Below are positions 51,327 through 62,805 of a stretch of 64,000 nt of DNA, piece by piece. Position 1 is the stretch's first letter, and each line of letters begins with the position of its first letter. Made by a program: the position numbers and the translations under genes. Source of the DNA: Kocuria soli (GTDB lineage Bacteria > Actinomycetota > Actinomycetes > Actinomycetales > Micrococcaceae). The notes under the pieces were generated by a model, which had not been told where the DNA came from, ran no database searches, and was given only the letters and a program-made list of their open reading frames with translations. The DNA is taken from the NCBI RefSeq assembly GCF_003797835.1, contig NZ_RKMF01000011.1, positions 62,001-126,000 on the forward strand, given 5' to 3'.

Positions 51327-52037
51327 TCACCACCGGGGCAACTCGGGCGCCACCGCTCCTTCCGGCAAGTAGATCGCCGAGTCGTCACCGCGGGCCAGCC
51401 AGGCAAGGACACCTTCCCGGTCTCCCTCGACCCGCAGGGCGCCGTCGCCGATGACCCACTCGTCCCGCTCGTCGGTCAAGATCGTCATCCCCGGGGCTTC
51501 CTTGACCCGCATGGTCCGCACCGCGGATTCCACTGCGTTCAGCAGCGAGTCGGGATCCGCCTCCTCGACCTCCCACTGCGTGTCCAGGTCGGCGTGATGG
51601 ACCACGATCTCCGCGATCAGCACGGCCGGCAACGACGTCGCGGCGAAGGTCTTGGGGCCGATCGCAATCTCCTGGGCCGCCAGGTCCCCGCGCAGGCGCT
51701 GCCCGTTCTCCAGGAAGAATTGGGCGGCAGCTCGCGCCTCGACCTTGAGCTCCGTCCTGGGCAGGGCCGCGGTCTCGGCGATGAGGGCGGCACGCTCCTC
51801 CGGGCTGTCGTACGGCTTCTGCTCGTCGCCGGTCTCGGCCCAGTCGATCAGACGCACCAGACGGCGGGACAGCACCGCGACGTGTGCGACCACGTCGGCG
51901 CGGGTCCAGCCCTCGCACAGGGAGGCACGATCGAATTCGTCGTCGTGGAAGGACTCGACGGTGGAAAGGTACTGCTCCACCTCCCTGCTCAGACGGGCGA
52001 GATCGGACTGCAGACGTGCGGGGCTGTGCTCACTCAT
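51327..52037 (-). CDS. Mycothiol-dependent maleylpyruvate isomerase-type (DinB superfamily) protein
   Basis: The 236-residue protein has the MDMPI N-terminal four-helix domain with metal-binding His in 'GWTRADVVAHVAVLSRRL' and 'AEIVVHHADLD', then a C-terminal SCP2-like domain ('DGALRVEGDREGVLAWLARG'). Many paralogues in actinobacteria are mycothiol-dependent transferases or isomerases of unknown substrate; mshB in this window shows mycothiol is made. The ATG at 52037 starts the family sequence. It stands alone, divergent from the NYN gene. Confidence 0.85.
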   Translation of the reverse strand: MSEHSPARLQSDLARLSREVEQYLSTVESFHDDEFDRASLCEGWTRADVVAHVAVLSRRLVRLIDWAETGDEQKPYDSPEERAALIAETAALPRTELKVEARAAAQFFLENGQRLRGDLAAQEIAIGPKTFAATSLPAVLIAEIVVHHADLDTQWEVEEADPDSLLNAVESAVRTMRVKEAPGMTILTDERDEWVIGDGALRVEGDREGVLAWLARGDDSAIYLPEGAVAPELPRW

Positions 52038-52149
52038 GCACCAAACCCTAGCCCGCGATTGTGACCCACCACACCGGGTATTTCCCTGGTTCCGGACCCT
52101 GAGCGAATGAGTTCCCGGACGATATGAGTGCGCCCCGGTCGGTCTCCCG

Positions 52150-52165
52150 TAGGCTCATGGTCATG
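52150..52165 (+). promoter_or_regulatory. Candidate leaderless promoter of the NYN-domain gene
   Basis: TAGGCT (52150-52155) ends 7 nt before ATG 52163; no ribosome site is present. Confidence 0.45.
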
Positions 52166-52822
52166 AATGCGCAAGATCCCGCCTTTGCAGAACGAGTGGG
52201 CCCCGCTGACGCCTCCCTGTCCGCCGACCAAGACCGTCAAGCGGCTTCCGGTGAGCGGGTGACCTACCTGGTGGTCGACGGTGAGAACATCGACGCCACC
52301 TTGGGCATGTCCCTGCTGGAACGCAAGCCGCGACCTGAGGAGCGGCCGCGGTGGGAACGCGTGATGCAGGGGGCTCGTAAGCTGTGGGATCCCGGATCGG
52401 GGCGCAAGACCAAGGGGCTGTTCTTCCTCAACGGGTCCAACGGGCACCTTCCCTTCAGCTTCGTGGCCGCACTGCGGGGGTTCGACTACCAGGTGGTGCC
52501 CCTGTCCGGCCCTGCCCGGGTCAAGGTCGTGGACGTGGGTATCCAGCGCACCCTGGACGCCATCCTGGAACAGGGCCACGGCGACGTCGTCCTGGCCACC
52601 CATGACATCGATTTCCTGGACCAGCTGCGTGCGCTGCTCGCCGACGACCGGCGCGTGGCTGTTCTGTGCTTCCGGGAACTGCTCTCCGCGGGTCTGCACG
52701 AACTCGAGGAACAGGGGCTGCAGATCGTTGACCTCGAGGACGACTTCCAGGCCTTCAACGCGCCCTTGCCGCGCCTACGCATCATCGAGCTGGACTCCTT
52801 CGACCCCACGCGCTACCTGTAA
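52163..52822 (+). CDS. NYN-domain (PIN-like) putative ribonuclease
   Basis: The 219-residue protein carries a NYN/LabA-like nuclease domain: 'YLVVDGENIDATLG' (first Asp), 'VKVVDVGIQRTLDAIL' (second Asp) and 'VVLATHDIDFLDQLRAL' (third acidic pair). The fold cleaves RNA with Mg2+. The acidic C-terminus reads 'LEDDFQAFNAPLPRLRIIE'. ATG 52163 is chosen over upstream frames because of the leaderless promoter. It is followed 5 nt later by the ZIP transporter gene, which may be co-transcribed. Targets are unknown. Confidence 0.85.
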   Translation: MNAQDPAFAERVGPADASLSADQDRQAASGERVTYLVVDGENIDATLGMSLLERKPRPEERPRWERVMQGARKLWDPGSGRKTKGLFFLNGSNGHLPFSFVAALRGFDYQVVPLSGPARVKVVDVGIQRTLDAILEQGHGDVVLATHDIDFLDQLRALLADDRRVAVLCFRELLSAGLHELEEQGLQIVDLEDDFQAFNAPLPRLRIIELDSFDPTRYL

Positions 52823-52827
52823 TCCCG

Positions 52828-56609
<3,782 letters not shown>

Positions 56610-56614
56610 TCACC

Positions 56615-56674
56615 CCGCAGACGTGAAGGCGCCCCGCACGAATCATTTCCTGCGGGGCGCCTTCACGTCTGCGG
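56615..56674. terminator. Bidirectional terminator, 24-bp perfect inverted repeat
   Basis: Arms 56615-56638 and 56651-56674 are exact reverse complements with a 12-nt loop, 5 nt after the icd stop and 66 nt from the convergent gene's stop. Confidence 0.85.
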
Positions 56675-56740
56675 CCGGACCCGGGTCTGTCACGGGATCC
56701 GAGTCGACCGACTCTCGGGTCGTCCTCGGCCCGCGTGGGT

Positions 56741-57244
56741 TCAGCGCAGAGTGCGACGGATGGTCTCGCGTTCCTTCTCCAACTTGTGCACCCGGCGGGA
56801 GAGCACTGCCAGACGGATGGACCCCACAAGCGCGGTGATCAATGCACCGGCGATGGCCGCCAACAGCATGGCAACGCCCAGCGGGAGCGCGAACTCCCAG
56901 GACATGTAGGCGATCTGGATGTCCTTCATGTTCTGCAGGACGAAGACCAACAGCAGAATCAGGATGATCAGGCCGATGATCAGCGCGAACCAGGTGGCGC
57001 CGCTGACACCGCTCTTGGAGCGGCCGTCCAGCTTGGGGTCCAGCGCGGGGCGGCGGTCCTGGTGGCGGTCGCCGTCCTGAGCCGGTGCCTGGCGGGCGGG
57101 CTCGGCGTCGGCGGTCCGATCCGTCTGATAGTTCTGGTCGTTCTGGTGGGGCTGCGCGCTCTGCGGCGACTGCGCGTTCCGCGGTGCCTGCGGATCGGTC
57201 CAGGGGGTGTCGCCGGACGTGGTGTTTTCGGGGTTCTGGGACAT
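56741..57244 (-). CDS. LapA-domain (DUF1049) membrane protein
   Basis: The 167-residue protein starts with ~75 disordered Gln/Asn/Asp-rich residues. Two helices follow, 'ATWFALIIGLIILILLLVFV' and 'PLGVAMLLAAIAGALITALV', separated by 'LQNMKDIQIAYMSWEFAL', the LapA signature, and a basic coiled end ('SRRVHKLEKERETIRR'). LapA proteins act in envelope assembly in Gram-negatives; the role in actinobacteria is unknown. ATG 57244 has AAGGAG 7 nt upstream; a longer frame to 57535 is unconserved. Confidence 0.85.
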   Translation of the reverse strand: MSQNPENTTSGDTPWTDPQAPRNAQSPQSAQPHQNDQNYQTDRTADAEPARQAPAQDGDRHQDRRPALDPKLDGRSKSGVSGATWFALIIGLIILILLLVFVLQNMKDIQIAYMSWEFALPLGVAMLLAAIAGALITALVGSIRLAVLSRRVHKLEKERETIRRTLR

Positions 57245-57278
57245 GTCGAACTCCTTGATCGGTGGTGGTCGATGCGGT

Positions 57279-57356
57279 CTGTCAACACCTGCGGTGACAG
57301 GTGAGTTCGGAAGCCAGCCCTGACTTCCCGATATATCGCTCGTGACATCACTAGTG
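57279..57356. promoter_or_regulatory. Cluster of short dyads upstream of the LapA-like gene
   Basis: Three dyads lie in the 172-bp gap: CTGTCA-N10-TGACAG (57279-57300), CGATATATCG (57330-57339) and CACTAGTG (57349-57356). They are close enough to the LapA-like gene's start to be operators, but none matches a known site. Promoter elements could not be assigned with confidence. Confidence 0.3.
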
Positions 57357-57416
57357 TGAGCCATCGCCCGAGGTGGCTCGTGCGTTGTCCAATCTACGCG
57401 TGTCCCCGCCCCGGGC

Positions 57417-58628
57417 TCACAGCCCGGCTCTGTCCAAAGCCTCCTTGGCCAGGGCGCGTCCCGTGGCAATGACGCGCGCCGCTTGATCGAAATCGAAGGT
57501 CGCGCAGGTGTCTGCCGGGACGGAGACCAGGACATCGGGTGGTTGGATCGCGATGCGGGGCTTTTCGATGGCGGCCTGCATGATCTCCAGGGACGTCAGC
57601 ATCATGTCCACCGTGGAGAGGTCCTTGGGCAGGGACGCGAATTGTTCGTTCCACTCCGCCGACTTCCGCGGCCCGCGAGCCTTGGCCTCCCGCCCGCGTT
57701 CCTCCGGTGTGCGTGACTTGCGGACCCCGGTGGATTGCTTCCACGGTTGGGCCACACGCTCCCGCCACCAGCCCGCCACGGCACCCGGCACGGCCGCCGC
57801 CTCGGAGGTGGCTGCGGTGGCTTCCGGCAGCAACAGGTCATCCACGATCTCGGCCCGGGTCTCTGATTCGGCGACCACCTCAGCGGCTGCCTCCTGGGCG
57901 GCTTGGGCAGCACGTCCTGGATCCGCCGCCGGTTCCTCGCGCCGAGACGGTGGTTCGGACACGGGGTGCGCCACCCCCTTGGTGACGCTCTGCTCGCGAT
58001 CGCGGGGATCGACGTCGTCGGGCAGGTTCCCGGTGTCGGACCCCGCCTGATCCGCGCCCGCGGCCTGAGGTTCGACGCCGAAACGGTCGCGGCCGAACAG
58101 GGACACCGCCACCGTTGCATCCGAGATGAAGTGTGAGGAGGCATCCAAAGGAAGCGGATTCAGGATGCCGCCGTCGGCCAGCAACCGGTCCCGGAACGCC
58201 ACCGGAGTGATGGCCGTGGGGATGGCGATCGAGGCGCGAATCGCGGTCAGCAGGGGTCCGTCGTGGAACCACACCTCCCGGTGATTCGTCAGATCCGTGG
58301 CCACAGCGGTGTACGGAATCGGAAGGTCTTCGATCCTGACGTCCCCGATCATGCCGTGCAGGCGGTCCATGAGGCGGTCGGTCTTGAACAGGCCCGGGCC
58401 GCTGACGGTGATGTCGGCCAGCCGGAAGACGTCGGTCCGCCGCAACGTAAGTGCGAAATCCCGGAACTCGTCCAAGGCACCCGCCGCGTACAGTCCGCCG
58501 ATCAGCGACCCCATGGAGCATCCGGCCACGGAGACGATGCGGTGACCTCGGTCGAGCAGCTCGTCAATCACACCGATGTGCGCGTAACCGCGGGCACCAC
58601 CCGACCCCAGTACCAAGGCGATGTCCAC
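57417..58628 (-). CDS. Patatin-like phospholipase (RssA/NTE type)
   Basis: The 403-residue acyl hydrolase has the oxyanion glycine run 'LVLGSGGARGYAHIGV', the nucleophile Ser38 in 'GCSMGS' and the catalytic Asp152 in 'ADGGILNPLP'. A low-complexity Ala/Glu-rich insert (about 185-335) separates the catalytic part from the conserved C-terminal piece ('IMQAAIEKPRIAIQPPDVLV' and 'TFDFDQAARVIATGR'). The GTG at 58628 has GGAGGAGG upstream. No signal peptide is seen, so it should act on the inner face of the membrane or in the cytosol. It is divergent from the sbcD-like gene. Confidence 0.88.
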   Translation of the reverse strand: MDIALVLGSGGARGYAHIGVIDELLDRGHRIVSVAGCSMGSLIGGLYAAGALDEFRDFALTLRRTDVFRLADITVSGPGLFKTDRLMDRLHGMIGDVRIEDLPIPYTAVATDLTNHREVWFHDGPLLTAIRASIAIPTAITPVAFRDRLLADGGILNPLPLDASSHFISDATVAVSLFGRDRFGVEPQAAGADQAGSDTGNLPDDVDPRDREQSVTKGVAHPVSEPPSRREEPAADPGRAAQAAQEAAAEVVAESETRAEIVDDLLLPEATAATSEAAAVPGAVAGWWRERVAQPWKQSTGVRKSRTPEERGREAKARGPRKSAEWNEQFASLPKDLSTVDMMLTSLEIMQAAIEKPRIAIQPPDVLVSVPADTCATFDFDQAARVIATGRALAKEALDRAGL

Positions 58629-58802
58629 GGGCCCTCCTCCGACCGGAGTCGGTGCTCCGGCGCTGCGTTGCCAGTTCTCGGTTCGGTGACTTCTGTGTTC
58701 GTCCGTTCAGTCTCTCACCGGGAGCAGACGACTCAAGAGGGCAGGTGGAGGGCGCCTGCACGACGGACGCGGACCTCCCGGGCGCGTCCATGCGTTCGGA
58801 AC

Positions 58803-58830
58803 TTGTGTTGTCCCCCGTGTTCCGTAAGGT
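58803..58830 (+). promoter_or_regulatory. Candidate promoter of the sbcD-like gene
   Basis: TTGTGT (58803-58808) and TAAGGT (58825-58830) are spaced by 16 nt, giving a ~50-nt leader before GTG 58889. Confidence 0.35.
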
Positions 58831-58888
58831 CGAGATGCCATCGATCGACGTCGACAGGCACCCGCACCGGCAAGAGGGAAGGAACGCC

Positions 58889-60157
58889 GTGGTTCGCTTC
58901 ATCCACACGAGTGACTGGCAGCTCGGCATGACCCGGCACTACCTGGATTCCGATGCCCAGCCGCGCTTCACGGGCGACCGGGTGGAAACGGTCCGGCGCA
59001 TCATGTCCCTGGCTGTCGAACGCGGCTGTGCTTTCGTGGTGGTGGCCGGCGACGTGTTCGAGCACCCCAACCTGGGTGCCAAGGACATCGGGCGCGCCCT
59101 GGAGGCCATGGGCTCACAAGACGTTCCGCTCTTCCTTCTTCCGGGCAACCACGATCCCCTGGGCACGGGCTCCATCTGGAACTCCCCGACCTTGCGCGAT
59201 CGGCTTCCGGGCAACGTGACCGTCCTGGACCGTGCCGGTACCTGGCCGGTGAGCCCCGGCCTCGAAATCCTGGCCGCTCCCTGGACCAGCAAACGCCCGG
59301 ACACGGACCCGGTCACCGGTGTCCTGGACGGGGCGGAAGCCGACGGCACGGTCCGTGTCCTGGTCGGCCACGGCATGCTCGAAGAACTCGAACCGGATGC
59401 CGCCTCCCCCGTGACCGTCCACCGCGCCCCGCTCGACGCTGCACTGGCAGACGGTCGCATCCACTACGCAGCCCTCGGCGACCGACACATCCGATGGCCG
59501 TTGAGCGAAGACTCCTCCATCCGGTACTCCGGAGCCCATGAGTCCACGAGTTTCCGCGAGCCCGGACAAGGGCACGTCCTGGACGTCGAAATTCCCGACG
59601 ACGGCGGGAAACCCCTTGTCACTGCCGTACCCGTCGGTCAGTGGCAGCACGTCGTCCTGCGACACCGGGTGGACGGGTCCCAAGACATCCAGGCCCTGGC
59701 CGAACGACTCGATCAGCTCCGCCCCAAGGAACGAACCGTGGTCAAGACTGCATTGGCGGGGTCGCTGACCGTGACGGAGCGAGCCGCGCTGGACGACGTG
59801 TTGGAAACGCGCGCGCCGTTGTTCGCGGCGCTCCTGGAGTGGGACCGACACACGGATCTGGTCGTCCAACCGGACAGCCAGGAACTGGGTGACCTTGATG
59901 TCAGCGGATACGTCCGCGAAGCCGTGGACCAGTTGCTCGCGCTGTCCGGGTCGACCCCGTCGGGGCCGCCTGACTCCTCGGGTACGGCAGAGGGTGCGTC
60001 ACCGGTGGCCGATGCCGATCTCCCCGACGAGACTGCCCTCCGAGAAGCGGCCCACGACGTCGAGGACGATCTGCCCCGCCTGCACGAACCATCGACGGAG
60101 GAGGCCGCGCAAGACGCATTACGCCTCCTGGTGCGGTTCACCGGAGGTGCCCGATGA
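58889..60157 (+). CDS. Metallophosphoesterase exonuclease (SbcD/YhaO-like)
   Basis: The 422-residue Mre11-type nuclease starts with 'FIHTSDWQLGMTRHYLD' and has the two-metal motifs 'VVVAGDVFEHPNLG', 'LLPGNHDPLG', 'VLVGHGM' and 'YAALGDRH'. The C-terminal ~130 residues are acidic and should bind the ATPase partner. The GTG at 58889 has AAGGA upstream. It overlaps the ATPase gene by 4 nt (ATGA). The pair looks more like B. subtilis YhaO/YhaN than E. coli SbcD/SbcC, judging from the ATPase. Confidence 0.87.
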   Translation: MVRFIHTSDWQLGMTRHYLDSDAQPRFTGDRVETVRRIMSLAVERGCAFVVVAGDVFEHPNLGAKDIGRALEAMGSQDVPLFLLPGNHDPLGTGSIWNSPTLRDRLPGNVTVLDRAGTWPVSPGLEILAAPWTSKRPDTDPVTGVLDGAEADGTVRVLVGHGMLEELEPDAASPVTVHRAPLDAALADGRIHYAALGDRHIRWPLSEDSSIRYSGAHESTSFREPGQGHVLDVEIPDDGGKPLVTAVPVGQWQHVVLRHRVDGSQDIQALAERLDQLRPKERTVVKTALAGSLTVTERAALDDVLETRAPLFAALLEWDRHTDLVVQPDSQELGDLDVSGYVREAVDQLLALSGSTPSGPPDSSGTAEGASPVADADLPDETALREAAHDVEDDLPRLHEPSTEEAAQDALRLLVRFTGGAR

Positions 60158-62805
60158 AGCTGCACCGCCTGAATCTTGAGAACTTCAAGGGTGTCACGCA
60201 CCGACAGATCGAGTTCCCCGAGACGGGGGTATCCGTCATCCAGGGCCCCAACGAGGCCGGGAAGACCTCCACCATCCAGGCACTCGATCTGCTGCTGACC
60301 ACGCTGCCGGACTCCAAGAAGGCCGTCGTGAAGTCTGCTCGGCCGGAGGGCCAGGACGTCCCCGTGACGGTCGAAGCGGAGTTCACCGTCGCGGAGCACC
60401 GTGTGCGTTACCGCAAGCAGTGGCTCAAGAATCCGGGGGCCGACCTCGAATTCGTCGCCGGACCACGCAGGGGTGAACGGGCCACGGGGCGCGAGGCCCA
60501 CGCTGCCGTGGACGACCTCCTGGCCCTGACCGACCGCACCCTGTGGAACACGCTGCGCCTGTTGCAGTCGGATGCGCTCTCCAACGACTTCGCGGGCTCG
60601 TCGGCCCTACGCAAGGCGCTGGAGGCGGCGGGTGGCGAGGTGGCTGACGACGCCGGTTCCATGAGCCTCGTGCAGGCCGCACGGGCCGAGCGCGATCTGT
60701 ACTTCACCACCACCGGGCAGGAGAAATCAGACACCAAGCGACTACGCGAGGCGCACGGCGCCGCCACCACCGCGTACCGGAAGGCCCAAGCGGACCTTGA
60801 CGCTGTCACCGGACTGGTCGACGACTTCGACCGCAAGGACCGCCTCGCGCGCTCCGCGCAGGTGAGCCACGACCGCGCCCTGGAGGACTTCCGCGCCGCC
60901 GAACGGGCCGCCGAGGAGGTCGAGCACCTCGACCGGCGCCGCCACGAGGCACATGCGGCCTCGAGTTCCGCAGGCGCCGCGCACCAGCGCGCCACCGAGC
61001 TGTTGCAGGAGCGTGAAAACCTTCGGGACCGGGCCGAGCGGACCGCGGAGAAGCTCCAGGAACTGGAGACCTCCCTGGAAGCGGCCCAGGAGGCAGCCGA
61101 CCAGGCCACGACGTCGACCCGCGCTGCCGAAGCCACGGTGCACCAGGCACGGGAAGACCTGGACCGAGCTCGGAACGATCTGGACCTGGCGCAGAAGGCC
61201 CAACGCCGCACGCGGGATCAAGCCCGGTGGGCCGACCTCACGGCACTCGTGAAGCAACTGGACGACCTCACCGCAAGGGAAGCCGCCCTGGACGACCACG
61301 TGCCCGCGAGAGTCACGCCAGAACTGTTGGAACAGCTCGAGCGGGCCCACCGAGCCGCGGACCTGGCGCGCACCCAGCTCGAGTCCGCCTCCGCGAGGAT
61401 GACAGTCACCGCTCTGGGCGATCCCCCGGAGATGGCCCTCGACGGGCAACCACTGCACCTGTCCCTGGGCGAATCGACGGAGCAGGCCGTGACGGAGGAC
61501 GTCACGTTGGAGCTTCCGGGGCGGCTGCGGGTCCAGATCTCACCCGAACAAGGACTCGCTCAACGACGTGCGGCCGTGCAGCGGGCCCAGGAGGACGTGG
61601 ATCGTCTCCTGGGCCAAGCAGCGGTGGACAGCCTGGAAGCGGCCCGCACCGCACTCGAAGCCCAGACCCGTCACGAGCGCGCCGTCACCGAGGCGGTTCA
61701 ACAGCGCCGGCTGTTGCTCAACGGCCGCGAGGAGACCCGGTTGCGTTCCGAACTGGCAACCCTCACCTCGCGGTTGGAAAGCACCAGTGCCAGCACCTCT
61801 GACGCGGCCGACGGCACAGAGGACACGACGGAGCGGGAGGACGACACTGCAGGGCTGGACGAACGCCTGGACCGGGCTGAAGCGCTGGCCGGCGATGCAC
61901 GGCAAGCGCTGACGGCGGCCGAGAATCGCGCGGATCTGTGTCGGACAGCCGAGACCAAGGCGGCGGCGCAGCTGAACTCCATCCGGACCGACCACAGCTC
62001 CCAGACCCTCCTCCTCCGCGACCAGGAGAGCCAACTCCAACAAGCTCGGGCGGCCGTCTCGGACGAGGCGCTCGAGAACGACCAGGATCAGAAGGCCGCG
62101 GCCCTGGAACAGGCAACTGCTTTGGTGGACGCCCTGGAACACCAGTGGATCAGTTCGGAGGCGCAAGCCGTTCTGGACCGGATGTCGGCGTACGAAGCAC
62201 GCGTGTCCAACACCCGGCGGTCCCTCGAGCGGGCTCGCACGGAACGCACGCTGGTCCAGGGCAACCTGGAAGCCACGGACCGCGACTCCCGGCAACGCAC
62301 GTACGACCAGGCAGCGACCGCCTTGCGACAGGTCACGCAGGAGCTGAACACGCAAGTGCGCAGGGCGGCGGCAGCAAAGCTACTTGCCGAGACATTGGAG
62401 GCGGCGCAGCTACAAGCCCACCGGCGCTACAACGCCCCCTTCCGGGCCCGGCTGGAACAGCTGGGTCACACGGTTTTCGGCTCCACCTTCCGGGTCGAGC
62501 TGTCGGACGACCTGGTCATCACCCGGCGCTTCCTGGACGGCACGTGGTTGAGCGTCGACTCCCTGTCGACCGGTGCGCGGGAGCAGCTGGACGTGCTGGT
62601 GCGCTTGGCGATAGCCATGCTCGTGGACCCGATGGACGGCGTGCCCGTGATTTTCGACGACGCGCTGGGGCACACCGACCCGGAACGTCTGATCAGTCTC
62701 TCCACGGCGCTGCGGGCCGCCGGCGATCACGCCCAGGTGATCGTGCTGACCGCCATGCCTGACCGGTTTGCCTCAATCCCTGGGGCCACCGTGATCGATG
62801 TCTGA
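60154..62805 (+). CDS. SMC/Rad50-like coiled-coil ATPase (SbcC/YhaN-like) lacking a zinc hook
   Basis: The 883-residue ATPase has an N-terminal head with Walker A 'GPNEAGKT' (31-38) and Q-loop 'LLQSDALSNDF' (about 136-146). Long coiled coils run about 180-415 and 465-750, and the C-terminal head carries signature 'LSTGAREQL' and Walker B 'VPVIFDDALG'. Instead of a CxxC hook, the coil apex (about 415-465) is a predicted beta-rich module ('MTVTALGDPPEMALDGQPLH', 'VTLELPGRLRVQISPE'). Only one cysteine is seen in the whole protein. It probably works with the metallophosphoesterase encoded just upstream on DNA ends. Its 3' end overlaps the convergent gene by 33 bp. Confidence 0.87.
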   Translation: MKLHRLNLENFKGVTHRQIEFPETGVSVIQGPNEAGKTSTIQALDLLLTTLPDSKKAVVKSARPEGQDVPVTVEAEFTVAEHRVRYRKQWLKNPGADLEFVAGPRRGERATGREAHAAVDDLLALTDRTLWNTLRLLQSDALSNDFAGSSALRKALEAAGGEVADDAGSMSLVQAARAERDLYFTTTGQEKSDTKRLREAHGAATTAYRKAQADLDAVTGLVDDFDRKDRLARSAQVSHDRALEDFRAAERAAEEVEHLDRRRHEAHAASSSAGAAHQRATELLQERENLRDRAERTAEKLQELETSLEAAQEAADQATTSTRAAEATVHQAREDLDRARNDLDLAQKAQRRTRDQARWADLTALVKQLDDLTAREAALDDHVPARVTPELLEQLERAHRAADLARTQLESASARMTVTALGDPPEMALDGQPLHLSLGESTEQAVTEDVTLELPGRLRVQISPEQGLAQRRAAVQRAQEDVDRLLGQAAVDSLEAARTALEAQTRHERAVTEAVQQRRLLLNGREETRLRSELATLTSRLESTSASTSDAADGTEDTTEREDDTAGLDERLDRAEALAGDARQALTAAENRADLCRTAETKAAAQLNSIRTDHSSQTLLLRDQESQLQQARAAVSDEALENDQDQKAAALEQATALVDALEHQWISSEAQAVLDRMSAYEARVSNTRRSLERARTERTLVQGNLEATDRDSRQRTYDQAATALRQVTQELNTQVRRAAAAKLLAETLEAAQLQAHRRYNAPFRARLEQLGHTVFGSTFRVELSDDLVITRRFLDGTWLSVDSLSTGAREQLDVLVRLAIAMLVDPMDGVPVIFDDALGHTDPERLISLSTALRAAGDHAQVIVLTAMPDRFASIPGATVIDV

